From Adiantum capillus-veneris (Eukaryota > Streptophyta > Polypodiopsida > Polypodiales > Pteridaceae), in the NCBI GenBank assembly GCA_014529385.2, contig CM043963.1, positions 106,671,912 through 106,735,911 of the forward strand: a stretch of DNA of 64,000 nt, in the 5' to 3' direction. Numbering within the stretch: position 1 is the stretch's first letter; each line of letters starts with the position of its first letter. The notes under the pieces are model-generated. The model saw only the letters and a list, made by a program, of their open reading frames with translations, did not search any database and had not been told where the DNA came from. Below are positions 19,801 to 36,720 of the stretch, in pieces. A program made the position numbers and the translations under genes.

Positions 19801-20455
19801 CGCAAGCTTTTGCAACTCAGATTTTGGTTCCAAAGAAGTTGATTCAAGCACAAAGAGGTAATGAATTTATTTGGATTCCAAAACAGAGTATCAACTCCCA
19901 AAGTTTGAATCCCATGCTCAATCAAGCATACAAGGACTTAAGCAATGACCGTTGTTGACTCATACAAAGACAAGGCGGGTCCCAAAGACGTCTTTTCAAA
20001 CATGAACGAAGCAGGGACAAGTATGGGTTCCCAAACAAGCAGCATCAACGAAATAGCTAGTAATCACAAAGAAGTGGGTCCTAAAGGAAACCAAAAAAAC
20101 TATTAACGCACTACCACTTGAATTCTTTCAATTCTTCCTACGATTACTGTACATTTATAAGAGATCACCAAATTTCTCTAAGACCTTTAATCAAGAAAAT
20201 GACACAGGAGCTTCAAAGATCATCACATTGCTTAGAATAGGGAGCCTCGCCAGCAAATGCCAAAAAGCAAATTGCTTATACCCACATCTTGTACAGCATA
20301 AATTTTATCCATGCATTGATTGTGTATGCATAATAGAGCTACATTACAAGGCCTGCATAGGCACAATTTTTAATTGCCAAGCACATCACATACCCTTAGC
20401 GATACCCTATCTTCTAGGAGGACTCCAAATAGGAGGGGGGGAGGCATTCTAAATG
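16850..20455 (+). pseudogene. Gag-protease LTR-type element without visible RT
   Basis: A series of plus-strand frames broken by single stops or frameshifts. At 16950-17090 there is a zinc-knuckle region whose second finger reads CLDCGVIHLIPDC (17042-17080). Charged, coiled-coil-like gag linkers follow at 17050-17331, 17328-17705 and 17702-18007, then 17967-18365. A retropepsin spans 18381-18950. A long charged tail follows (18896-19195, 19674-19958, FIWIPKQ-type words) to about 20455. No YxDD loop, RNase H or integrase motif was found. Flanking LTRs were not found; a G-rich run lies at 20430-20445. Confidence 0.6.
18381..18950 (+). pseudogene. Retropepsin domain of the gag-protease element
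   Basis: The frame 18381-18566 contains AILDNGAGVSITTKEVWKKW, the catalytic Asp motif (D-N-G-A in place of D-S/T-G-A, 18477-18488). After a TAG-interrupted KL-LADGHTKRRIGLL, the next frame reads GLLQKVVVTSCGIEYEHTF and NNFLGKPFMRQLKMIQDW, matching the L-G-x-P-x-x hydrophobic block that ends retropepsins. The unusual Asn after the catalytic Asp may lower activity. Confidence 0.7.
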
Positions 20456-22038
<1,583 letters not shown>

Positions 22039-23123
22039 TTGTTGTGGTTTGACAAAAGTACAAGCAGTGGAGCACAAGACAGCAAAACGACAACAAAGAC
22101 CGCACCAACATTGACAACCAGGTCATGCCAGGCGGCAGTGTTGACCCGTGGGTCAACAGTACAACATAACTCAACAAAGCCTTATTTTTATGAGAGATGC
22201 TACGGATTATGGTTAAAAACATCATTTGTAATGAAAAGCTAGTCTAGTTGCAAAAGCTGGGGTGCAATGGCACTTCCAAATTATAAATACAAAGCCATTT
22301 TACCCCTTGAACTCTATTTTAGGTTTAACCTATGGTAGCCTTAGTATATAAGGTACATAGGTCATTTTGTAAAGAGAGCTTTTATCATAATCAAGTTTTG
22401 AAGATTTCGTTGACGGTGTGTGAGAGAGACAAAGAAAGAGAGCATGAGCTTCATCCTGGCACTACTCCCTGCTCGCTCATCGCAGTGGAGAATCAAATGC
22501 ACCATTGTGATAGGCTCGGCAAGAGCTACGCATCAATGCCAAGCATTCCACACGAGATGGAGCAAATGCACTTGCACAGCTACGAGCTATTTGTGACTAT
22601 AAGTATACCAAACGATGTCTGTTTTCTACGTGCAAGTAGTCATTAGAATCGTGGCTACATAAGCTATGCATAGATACTCATAAACTTCAGTTTTGGGCAC
22701 TTAAAAAGTTTGGCTCTGTCTTCATAAGCATTTTTTCATAGATGGGTCTAGAGTGAGGGTTTGGAGTGTAGAGACTTTGGGACATGTGTATCCTAGTGAG
22801 GAGATGGTGTTCCTCAAGTTTTGTACAAATTAGGATAAAGCCAATGAATGCATGGATGATAAGAAAATTGAAAAGGCTGATTTGGTATTGTAATACAATG
22901 TCGGTCAAAGACATTCTTCTAGAGTTGAAGACAGTGACACGGTGATAGTGATAGTTTTTGAGATTCTATATTGCAAGTCTTGCCATTTTTATCAGCATTT
23001 TAGTCATTGTACACTTTTTTTTTGGGTTCAAAAGTCATTTTTGCAGCGGAGACTCTACTGAAAAAAATTCAAGTTTTCTATTATCTTGTTTAGTTCAGTA
23101 GATCTACCACTTTTTGTTTAGTG
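22039..23123. other. Possible copia LTR/leader region
   Basis: The perfect palindrome TGTTGACCCGTGGGTCAACA (22139-22158) begins with TG, as an LTR would. TATA-like TATATAAGG occurs near 22350 and a GA-rich segment near 22410. No second copy was found downstream and no primer site recognised, so LTR status is unproven. The 104 aa frame 22332-22646 has no recognised product. Confidence 0.35.
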
Positions 23124-23800
23124 ATGGCTCCATCATCACAGAACTCTTTGCTCGACAATAAGAAGTTAGATGGAACTAACTTCTCGCATTTTAGAAGGAA
23201 CGGGTTTACAATGTTTTAGTGCAAAAAAACCAGATCCAATTCATAAAGATGAAGGGGATAAAGCTTGAGGATATGGATGAGTATGACTAGCAAGAGTTGG
23301 ATGAGCTTCCAAGTCCACCGTCATGCTAACTTTGCCAAAGAATGTGTACTTCAACGTAAACAAGGAAAAGACTAGTAATGAGCTATGGAAAAATTTATGT
23401 GAGCTATATGTGAAGCAAAGTGCATTGTCGCAGGTTTATTGGCAGAAAAAGTTGGTTGATACGAAGATGGATGATGGCACATCCATGTGCAAGCATCTCA
23501 ATGAGCTCAACACGGTTTTCAGTCAATTTTATGTGCATTGAGTCAATTTTGAGAATTCTATCAAAGGAATATTTTTGCTAGTTACATTGCCAAAAAGTTG
23601 GGATGCTTTTTGCATAGCCATAACTCAACACTTATTGATGGTTTAACATGTGTTGTTGAGGGTAGTTTGATTAGTGAAGAGGTTAAAAGGAAGAATCTTG
23701 ATGCTTCTCGTGGTAGTAGCAATGCTCTCTTTGATCATTCTAGATCATAGGAAAAGGGCAGGAAAAATGAGAAAGAAAAATCTTATAGCAAATCACGTGG
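23124..23800 (+). pseudogene. Copia gag (UBN2-type) fragment
   Basis: The best open piece is 23323-23541 (72 aa): NELWKNLCELYVKQ, SQVYWQKKLVDTKMDDGTSM and HLNELNTVFSQF, the conserved copia gag core. Later similarity (LLVTLPKSWDAFCIA) is interrupted by a stop. Confidence 0.8.
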
Positions 23801-24018
23801 CCAAATAAATTTGATTGTTATTATTGTCACAAAAAGGGCTACATGAAGAAAGATAATCAAAAGTGGAAAGTTAAAGACAAGAAGTAAGAAAAACAAAACT
23901 AAAGAAATTTGTTGAAGATTGAAGAGATCAATAGTGTTTGTGTTGCAGATTTTGATGGAGATAATTATCTCATATCCATCATGGATTCTATATTCTTGGT
24001 TTCCACTGATGACGATAC

Positions 24019-24240
24019 TTATAAGACTCAGGTGCATCTTTTCATGTGACTCCTCATAGGGAGTGGTTCAGTACATATAGTGCAGTCCATAAAGGTCATG
24101 TTCATCTTGGAAATGATTTTCCTTGCGACATAGTTGGTGTCGGTGATGTGTAGCTAAAGTTTCAAAATGGCTCTTCATTCATGCTAAAGAATGTGAGACA
24201 TGTGTCAAAGCTTACCAAGAGCTTGATTAGTACTAGACAA
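24019..24240 (+). pseudogene. Copia aspartic protease fragment
   Basis: DSGASFHVTPHREWFSTY at 24025-24078 is the copia protease active site (DSGA). KNVRHVSKLTKSLISTRQL follows, matching the usual VPxLxxNLISxxQL block. Confidence 0.8.
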
Positions 24241-25300
24241 TTGGATGATGCAAGCTATTACTACACATTTGGTGATAGTTCGTGGAAGATCACCAAAGGT
24301 TTTTAAGTGGTAGCACATGATTCAAAGTCTAGAACTTTGTATATGCTACATGTATCCAATTTTAAAAACTAGGTAAAAAGTGTAACCCAGTAGCCAAGTA
24401 TTTCTTTGTGGCATTGCCAATTAGGAAATATGTCTTAAAAGAAATGAAAATCTTTTCTCATTTTGATTATGTTCTTGGATTTCATTTCTCAAGCTTCTTG
24501 GTTTGTGAGCATCGTCTTTATGGTAAACAAACATGGTCACCAGAAAAAAGAGGTAGCACTCAGAAAGGTGAGCTGCTAGAGTTAGTGCATATAGTGATGT
24601 GTGTGGGCCTATGCCTAACTTTAGATGATGCATGCTATTATTACACATTTGGTGATAGTTTGTGGAAGATCACCAAAGGTTCTTTAGTGGTAGCACATGG
24701 TTCAAAGTCTCAAACTTTGTATATGCTACATGTATCTAGTGTTAAAAGCCATGTAAGTAGTGTAACCCAGTAGCCAAGTATTTCTTTTTGAATTTCCAAT
24801 TAGAAACTATTTCTCAAAAGGAAATGAAAATATTTTCCGGTTCTGGATTTAATTTCTAAAACTTCTTGGTTTGTGAGCATCGTCTTTACGGTAAACAGAC
24901 ACGGTCACCAGACAAAAGAGGTAGCACTCACAAAGGTGAGCTACTAGAGTTAGTGCATATAGTGATGTGTGTGGGGGGCTAACATATTTGTGGGGGGTTC
25001 ATTGTACTTTGGATGATGCAGGCTATTAGTACACATTTGGTGATAGTTTTTTGGAAGATACCCAATAGCCAAGTATTTCTTTGTGGCATCGCCAGTTAGG
25101 ACATATGTCTCAAAAGGAAATGAAAGAGTCTTTTCTCATTTTGGTTATGTTCTTGGCTTTAATTTCTCAAACTTCTTGGTTTGTGAGGATCATATTTATG
25201 GTAAACAAACACAATGACGAGACAAAAGAGGTAGCACTTAGAAAGGTGAGTTGCTAGAGTTAGTGCATATAGTGATGTGTGTGGGCCTATGCCTAACATA
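24241..25300 (+). repeat. Triplicated pre-integrase segment (~380 bp unit)
   Basis: Units start at 24241, 24621 and 25009, each with T-GGATGATGC (or TTAGATGATGC), and run through LWHCQLG-type, HRLYGKQT-type and VHIVMCVG-type coding. Unit 3 lacks an internal block of roughly 100 bases (from the GATCACCAAAGG word to the CCAGTAGCC word). The units differ by many substitutions, so the amplification is not recent. Confidence 0.9.
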
Positions 25301-25952
25301 TCTTTGGGGGGTTCATTACATTCATAGATGACACTTCAAGGAAAGTGTGGGTATATTATCTTAGGATGAAGGATATGAAGTTCTTTCAAAATTTTAGAAG
25401 TTTATGACATTAGTTGAGAATCAACCTAGCAAGAAATTCAAGTGCTTAAGGTCAAAAAATGGTGGTGAGTATGTTAGTAAAGCCTTTCAATTTTTTTGTG
25501 ATTTCAAACGCATTAAAAGAGAGTTGAATACTCCATATAACCCTCCACAAAATGGTATTGTTGATAGGATGAATCGTACCATACAAGAGAAGCTACGTAG
25601 CATGTTGTCTAATGTAGAGTTGCCTAATGGATTTTGGACACAAGTGGTAGCTACATTTGTCCATCTTTTTAATAGATCTCCCAAGAAGGCTTTAGATGAG
25701 AAGGTACCTAAAGAGATTTGGTATGGCAAGCCACCTTCTTACAAGCATCTTAAAGTCTTTGGTTGTGAAGCATATTTCCATGTTCCAAAGGATTTCAGAA
25801 CAAGTTGGCTCCCAAGTCAAAGAAATGCATATTTCTTGGCTATAGCAATCCTACAAGATGGGATATTGCGATATCGAGAAGCTAAAAGTAAATTTTGGAG
25901 CGATGATGTGTACACAATGAAGAGAAGATGCATCAAAAACATATGCATATAG
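25300..25952 (+). pseudogene. Copia integrase core
   Basis: FIDDTSRKVWVYYLRMKD starts near 25320; the 182 aa frame 25404-25952 follows. Two catalytic residues are altered: LRSDNGGEY is LRSKNGGEY (Asp to Lys), and the usual GVAERMNRT is GIVDRMNRT (Glu to Asp). Downstream are FGCEAYFHVPKDFR and a broken tail. It cannot be an active integrase. Confidence 0.85.
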
Positions 25953-26069
25953 CGGGGGTAAGGAGAGTTATCTTCAATGAAGATGGGGTTGTTTACAATA
26001 GGGACAGAATGCCTAATGTTGGACAACAAGGCCAACATCCTCCTATAGTACAAGATGTTGCATCAGAGG

Positions 26070-26420
26070 TGTAGTTTCATGGCAATCTTGTTTGCAAGGT
26101 TGCATTAAATTGTTTACTATAGAGGTTGAATATGTTGCACCTTCAAAAGCTTGCAAGGAAGCTATGTGGCTTGGTCATCTAGTAGGAAACTTAGGAATCA
26201 GTGTTGAGATGCATGTGTTATAGTATGATAGCCAAACTGCTATACAATTGGCAAGAATCGAGTGTTTCATTCAAAGACAAATCATGTGGATGTGAAGTAT
26301 TACTTCATTCACAAGGTGCTCAAGGACAAGAAATTGAAGCTTTCCAAGGTTCACTCCAGTGACAATCTTACTGATATTCTAACAAAGAGCTTACCTTCAG
26401 AGCGGTTTGCACATTGTTAG
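26070..26420 (+). pseudogene. Copia RNase H fragment
   Basis: VVSWQSCLQGCIKLFTIEVE then YVAPSKACKEAMWLGHLV and a shifted YDSQTAIQLA and LTKSLPSERF are the copia RNase H C-terminal half. Reverse transcriptase motifs are absent upstream. Confidence 0.8.
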
Positions 26421-26469
26421 GCGGTCATGGTTGTTGGGTAGATGATCAAAGGCCAGAATTGTCGGTAAG

Positions 26470-27250
26470 CAATGATCATCACGCTAGTGAAGAGACTAAT
26501 TTTGACCTTTGGATGGATAACTATTTGTACTCGTATGACACTTCAAGTTTCTTACATCCATCATTTAATATCCTTTCTACATTTGTGTAGTATATTGGCA
26601 AAGGAGAGGGAGGTTTGCTAGGTTATTGCATGTGGTTATCAATCGATGGAAGTGATGCTTTGCAATGTTGTGTTAGGCACTTCAACACATCACATTGGCT
26701 TTAAAAGAATAAATTTCCTCTTTAGAGTGAGAGGTTGCAAGTTTCCAACAATAAGTGCACAAGAAGATGCCAAACTTTCAAAGCTTGGCCACACCATCAT
26801 GCAATTGAAAGAGACACCCATGGGTGCAAGAGAATGCAAGCACATATTCACATCCATTAAAACACTTTCCCACATGGGTGGTGCATGCAAGAAATGAGTG
26901 ACATCCACAAGGTGGATTGTGTTCTTCCCTTATTTTTACATATCTACTTCACACTGCCCACTCACATTTATGCTATAGATGGCCTAGAAATTTTACTTAG
27001 GAGGCATGCAGTGGTTTGAGCCAAGAAGATGAAGTCAACCTTCTCACCAGTTGTTGCCACAACACATGTTATGTGGTTCCCATCTTGCATTCACCATATG
27101 AGTCATTAGGAACTGGAGGTGAAGTTTTATCCACTCCATCACTTTTGTGAGAATGCAAGTGCTCTTCATAATCATTGGCAAAAGCTTGGCCTTAAGGGGG
27201 CCTAGAGTAGAGTCCAAGGAAAACCCAGCCTTTCACACAACACACTCATG
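26470..27250 (+). pseudogene. Unrecognised repeat-family gene, copy 2 (5' part)
   Basis: The plus-strand translation NYLYSYDTSSFLHPSFNI, GKGEGGLLGYC, then RRHAVV-AKKMKSTFSPVV parallels the minus-strand gene at 15806-15200 (HPSFN, RRGEAGLLGYC, RRHAVEQAKMIESTFS). DNA similarity covers several blocks. The GGDLK/CPFC part of copy 1 is not present here. Confidence 0.6.
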
Positions 27251-29742
<2,492 letters not shown>

Positions 29743-29843
29743 TTAACGGACGCAGTCATTGCCATTTGGCATGGAAGGCATTAGGGAGTAAATAGCAAGC
29801 GAGAGCAGGGCAAAGGAAGGAAACCTGGCAAAGAAAGGCTAGC

Positions 29844-31379
<1,536 letters not shown>

Positions 31380-32330
31380 CCAACCCATATTAGATTGCAT
31401 TTCAAAACGCAAGTGCCAAGGGTCTAGTGAGCTTGGTTTGCTTGTTCTTCACCTACTAGTAATGTATTGCATTTCCAAATGCAAGTGACAAGCTGAGGTT
31501 GGTTTTGCATGCGTCTTCACCAACACAACCCAAGTGAGTATTATATTGTGTTTGGAAATGCAAGTGCGAAGAGTCTAGTGAGCTTATGTTGCCCGCATCT
31601 TCACTGACCCATTTTGGATTAGGTTTCCAAACACAAGTAATAAGGGCCCGGAGCACTTGGTTTTGCGTGCATCCTCATCGACCACGGTGATATTTCTTTT
31701 CAGTTGTCTTCACAAGCCCATATTGAATTGCGTTTCCAAATGCAAGTGTGAAGGGGTCGGTGAGCTTGGCTTGTTTGCATTTTCACCAACCCCTACTGAT
31801 TTGTGTTTTCAAATGCACATGTGAAGGGCAAGGCGAGCCTGATTTGCTAGCATCTTCACTAGCCTTATGTTTTTGAAATGCAAGTGTGTTGGCCTAGCAT
31901 TTGAGAAAAGTGTGTCTCGACATGGCATTGAGCTGGCAAGTGAAATGAAAGAATTATCCTTAGATTTTGCAAGAAAATAGTGTAAATCTAAACAAAAATA
32001 TAATTTATTTTGCAAAACTTCCACTTAAGCATTACCTTAAAGTGATTTGTGTATGCTTGGAATAAAGGGTTCTCTTAGACCCTTATGATGGGCCCACAAT
32101 GAGCTTGATTTGCTGGCAGTAGCTTGCAATTCAATTGCAAGTTGTAAGTTTGAAGGCCCCTCAATGAGATGAATTATTCGGCATTGTCATCCAAGATGTT
32201 TCTTTCACCGACACTTATTGAATTACATTTGGAGAACAAAGTTTAAAGAGCCCTTGATGAGTTTGATCTTTTTGGCCAAAATGCTTTGTCATTGAAGCAA
32301 ATTTTGATTGCATTTGGAGAAATGCAAGTA
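31380..32330. repeat. Degenerate minisatellite, ~70-80 bp unit
   Basis: The core (ATTGCATTTCCAAATGCAAGTG and a following AGTGAGCTTGG...CTTCACCAACCC) recurs at about 31394, 31465, 31545, 31618, 31726, 31798 and 31867. Weaker copies lie near 32127 and 32306. The core contains the palindrome GCATTTCCAAATGC or close variants. Confidence 0.75.
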
Positions 32331-33186
32331 GGAAAGGCAAAAAATTTAGGCCCTTTGCACAATAACCGGCCCGCAAAAAAAGAGATGGGCTCCCAATGAG
32401 TGCACCCAATACACACATTTGAATCCAAAGCTCCAATATTTTGATATTTCTTCTCTGTAAGTGAAAGAATGCATGCCCAATGTTAGGTACCAAGCTTGGT
32501 TGCCCAACATTCATGGGGCAAGTTAGCAAATTGGGTGCTTGGTAGCAATTGAGTTAATGCGACATGCTTGGATAGACGGCTGTGTGCAAAAGGTGAAGAT
32601 GTGGGGAAACCTCATTTATTGGACCATGTCACTTGGAGGGAACGACCTATGTTTGGTGTTTGAATGGCTTGAGCTTGAATGGATAGAGCTCGATTACAAT
32701 GCATTGTCTACATTGCACCCTTTTGGAGTGCATTTCAAAACACAAGTTGGAGGAGTGCAAAAGACATGAGTTGAACTTGAATTGATAGCATCTTCATCAA
32801 AGTGAAAAAAGCTTTGGTGGTCCTTAAAGGAAGATGTTTCAAGAGTCATCATCAAGTGTAGGAGGTTCAATCATCTTGTAATATCCACTCAACAAGCCTA
32901 AATTTTTGAACAAAGACTGATATCATGTGCTATTGGCATTCTGTAAGCAAGTCCTTGCCCATTGCTAAACTAGGCCATATCAACTTTTGTTTTGAAATAA
33001 TATCCAATAGAGTGTGATGAAGACTAATTAAACCAATCCTCAATCTATAGTTGCACATACATGGTAAGAGAGTGGAAAGGGCCTAGAAGAAAAGGGGAAG
33101 AGTGAAGTGTCACTAGTATTTATAAATATTTTTTCTCTCATTTCACTTGTCTAAAGGGGAATTTCGATCTAGGAAAGTATAGACAA
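32331..33186. other. No gene recognised
   Basis: Intergenic. One more minisatellite-core relic lies near 32729 (GCATTTCAAAACACAAGTTGG). Confidence 0.5.
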
Positions 33187-33447
33187 GGGGGTCACTATAT
33201 ATAAAGCCTTTATATCACGTGCATTTTAGGCGTATTTTAAAAACTCCCAACCTATGTTTTTTTTTGTTTTAGAAAATCCCCTTATGTAAAGATTTGTATA
33301 ATAGAAGTTTCCATTATATATCAAAAAATTTATCGTCTCCAGTAAAAATCCCCTCATGTATTAAGCTATTTGTTAACCTACAAGAAACCAGTGATCCTTA
33401 TGGGGAACTCACGTGCTATCTTACATATTTTTTAGTGACCTACCCCC
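33187..33447. mobile_element. Possible inverted-repeat miniature element (~260 bp)
   Basis: The left end GGGGGTCACTATATATAAAG faces a right end whose complement is GGGGGTAGGTCACTAAAAAA. CACGTG follows at similar distance on both sides. No convincing target duplication was found. Confidence 0.4.
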
Positions 33448-33847
33448 GTGTAAGTACAGAGTAGAATTCTATTTTTTGTTAAATTTTAGACATCTTAGAA
33501 TTTATAAACTCTTACAAATTTCAACCATAATTTGTTCTTCTTGATATCTCCACCACAAGCGCATGATCGGGCTTAAGATTAAGCTAACACAAACTTTTTG
33601 AGATTATGCCAACATGCATCAAAGCACATCTCTTTATATCGATGTCATTCAAAGGAGGCTTTTATATGCTATTATGAATAAGGTCTTAATAAAACTCTAA
33701 CTCCAAAGAAGGGAACCCATGTGAATAGTCCTAAAGTGGTAGTTTAAGATCATGATCCATATAGTAAGAATGACAATGGCTTTGGCAGTACCGATGTTCC
33801 ATCAAATTATGAGGATAGCACCAATAAAGGACCACATATTGAGTAGA

Positions 33848-34107
33848 TTTGTGTCTTTAACAAACTACATAGCACCTACCTTATCATAACTTTGAATAAC
33901 CATTTGGCAATATTTGACGGTGCCAAGTAGTGACGTGCCTTATAATGAAGCATTTCAAAATGTTTGTGCTAAAACAGTTGTGTCTATAATAAAATAAAAA
34001 TCAGATACCTTTATCATAACTTTATATAAACATTTGGAAATATTTGACGGTGCTAGTTAGTGATGTGCCTTCTAATGAAGCATTCAAAATGTTTTGTGCT
34101 AAAAAAT
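33848..34107. repeat. Tandem duplication, 130 bp unit
   Basis: The block around TTATCATAACTTT...ATATTTGACGGTGC recurs 130 bases later (33881 and 34011) with moderate divergence. Confidence 0.85.
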
Positions 34108-35699
34108 TTGTGAGAATCTTATCTTCTCAGTAAGTTCTTTTGTGAAGTACTTCTAAATGTTTTGCAAAAAAACTTAGGAAAAAAGCCCTAAATTTGTGAT
34201 TGTATAAAGCATTATGTATGTTGCTACTTCCAGAACCGCCTCTTTTATCTAACAAGAAAAGGAATCGCAAAGGATCATAAGCTGACTTAGACATCTTTTT
34301 TTTGTTTGTGACCTCTCTACACATGGGCTCTGACCAAACCATACATGAAGGATACTTGAATGTTAGTTTGAAAGCCCAATTGAGCTCAATAGAGAGAAGG
34401 TACGAGGAAAAATATCCACCAAGCCAGTATACATAGCATTTTAAGGGTTAGACGGCCCATTGAGTTTTATGGAAACAATGTACTATGCACAATACGCACG
34501 ATGAGAGGGAACAAAATCTACTAAAATTTACATTTAAAGCACAAAAATGTGATAATTTTTCTCTAGTATTCCTTGCTTATTTTGCTCGTTTTTTATCCCT
34601 CACTCGCTTTTCATCACTCATTAAATGATAAGACCCCCTATATCATAGTGTGCAAACTTTGACAGAGGGGAGTTTGAATTCCTTTGTTTGGAGTGATTAT
34701 GTATCTTGGTGTTGTTTCAAAGCGTGTGAGGGAAAAGCTATAGAGGCATTGTGGTTGTTTCCTATTCTTCCTCATGGCCACAATACTTTTATGCAAAAAT
34801 TACCAAAATACCCTTCAAATTTCAAAAATTCCCAAAATACCCTTGTATCTATTTTTGTGGGATTGTTCAAGATTTCTAATATTTATTCCTTTTTGACGAT
34901 TGAGATCCGTTTTCGAGTGCGTAGCATGTAACTTATCACAAAATACCCTTCTAAAAAGCTCTTAAGAGGGAGTACAATGAGATCAAAATGGGGCAATTGG
35001 GAGGGGCAAAATGGGTATCAAAAAATGGGGACAAAATTGCAAACTAGGATGGGATTAATTTGTGGATGGTCAGAAAGACAAACCCCTTTTTTCAGCAATG
35101 GCATTTAAACCACTTTATGATAAGGTGTGTTCATGTTTGTAGCACCCAAATGCATGAATAGTATATTGAACGCCGTTTTAAAGAAGGGGTGTGAAATTAT
35201 ACTCACGAGTTAATGGGCCTAGTCACTATCTAGGGCACAAATTAGGTGATCTTCAAGGCTTGATCCACCATCAAATCGCCAAGTAAACTAGGGATTGACA
35301 AACGACGTATAATAAGGAGTACACTAGGGCATAAACTAGGGAAGTTTACACCCACCATGCCCACGCGGACAAGTGATACGAGATCTTGGGTTCAACCCCT
35401 TGCAATGCAAGGGGGATAAACCAAGAGAGCCATTTTCCCCTATGGAGAAATGGACGGTCCAAGTCACCTAGGGATCTGGGGCCATTGATCATCCTGACAC
35501 TTGTCAATATCATGGGAAAAAGTGCTAAAAAGATGTGTATTCCCTCAATGTCTTCAAGTTCCAACCAAGAGCATTCCTTTGATTATTGCACTCAAAGGCC
35601 ACATCCAATACAATAAAACATTACACAAGACAAACGTAAACCCTTCACAATCCAAATACGATGCACACACACATGTATACATCATGGGTGTCTACATGC
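34108..35699. other. No gene; SINE-like box and inverted repeat relic
   Basis: 34580-34650 is the inverted relative of 28070-28160. At 35340-35560 a B-box-perfect GGTTCAACCCC (35389-35399) follows GGACAAGTGATACGAG, reminiscent of a tRNA-derived SINE. The A box is imperfect and no ends were defined. Confidence 0.35.
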
Positions 35700-35707
35700 G
35701 CGCACGC

Positions 35708-35777
<70 letters not shown>

Positions 35778-35945
35778 ATGCATGCACGCGCGTGCGTGTG
35801 AAGCAATGCATAACACCGCCTCTCATCAATCATGCAATTTTTCCTTCTTGCAAGACATGAAGTATGCGCGCGCGTGCACATGCATGTGAAGCAATGCATA
35901 ATACCACCCCTCGTCAATCGTGCAGTTTTTCCTTTTTGCAAGACA
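35700..35945. repeat. (TG)n-headed repeat, two adjacent copies
   Basis: A (TG)n run (35710-35775) is followed by GCGCGTGCGTGTGAAGCAA and a ~75 bp body (GCAATGCATAACACC...CTTCTTGCAAGACATGAAG). A second copy at about 35865-35945 keeps a short GCGCG head. The alternating purine-pyrimidine head is Z-DNA-prone. Confidence 0.8.
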
Positions 35946-36599
35946 AAAAATCAACTTCATGAAGTGATACACCCATCTAAGTAGAAAGGTTGAAAGACAC
36001 CCAAGCGATGGGCCACACCTAATGCAAGCATTCCCATTGGGAATATGAGATTTTATGGGATCAACCAAAATTGAGATGTGAGAAAGATCAATAAGAGGCA
36101 ACTACCAACACTAATAAGCAAGGCACATAGTCCACAAGATTTCTAACAAAATTGAATCTCTAGACCAAAAATCAAGATTTTGTTCAATAAATTTCAATTT
36201 CAATGAGAGCTAGAAGCTATTGGGAACTACACCACAAAATTTCAAGAAACTAGCTAAAAAGTTTGAACAACATTATGCCAAGGTAATAGGGAAATATATA
36301 TCCCAAGGTACAGACATCAGGAGTTTGATCAGCATTTTTTAGGCAAACATTAGTACGATCACTTTAGTATGATCAGAGCTTAAAACATGATTTGGGATTT
36401 CAAAGAAAAGAAAGTTTCAGCAACAAATCTTCAAGGGGTATCAGTGCAAATCTTCTCAAGCATTATGTCCAATCATGTCCATACAAGCCATTAGGTCAGG
36501 CCGAGTGTAAGTTTTTTGCGTTGTCTAGTAAGTCCTAGTTTAACAGAGGTAAATCAATATAGCCAAGGATGAAGCAATCAAAGCCAAGTATAGTGACCA

Positions 36600-36600
<1 letters not shown>
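35946..36600. other. No gene recognised
   Basis: AT-rich intergenic sequence; nothing recognised. Confidence 0.5.
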
Positions 36601-36601
<1 letters not shown>

Positions 36602-36649
<48 letters not shown>

Positions 36650-36720
36650 CGCACGTGCATGTAGAGCAATGCATAACACCACCCCTCGTCAATCCTTCTT
36701 GCAAGACATGAAGTGAATAC
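36602..36720. repeat. (TG)n-headed repeat, third copy
   Basis: (TG)n at 36602-36646, then ACGCGCACGTGCATG and the same body as 35776-35945 with an internal deletion near the GTCAATC word. Confidence 0.8.

Larger units (their letters stand above)
23124..26440 (+). mobile_element. Ty1/copia element, internally rearranged and lacking RT
   Basis: The copia order is visible: gag (from ATG 23124, NKKLDGTNFSHFRRNGF), degenerate zinc knuckle (CYYCHKKGYMKKD near 23820), protease, GAG-pre-integrase, integrase, RNase H. The pre-integrase part is triplicated (24241-25300). Reverse transcriptase should lie between integrase and RNase H, but the two are joined directly near 26065-26075. Stops are frequent, and no intact LTR pair was found. 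Confidence 0.85.

Noticed and set aside
16850-20455. Endogenous pararetrovirus or host retropepsin gene
   Set aside because: No movement protein, RT or RNase H motif; the zinc knuckle plus coiled gag linkers and multiple stops fit an LTR-type element better.
23783-24037. 84 aa minus-strand frame
   Set aside because: Antisense of the copia zinc-knuckle and protease region.
35340-35420. tRNA gene
   Set aside because: A B-box is present but no acceptor stem, anticodon arm or proper A-box; at most a SINE head.
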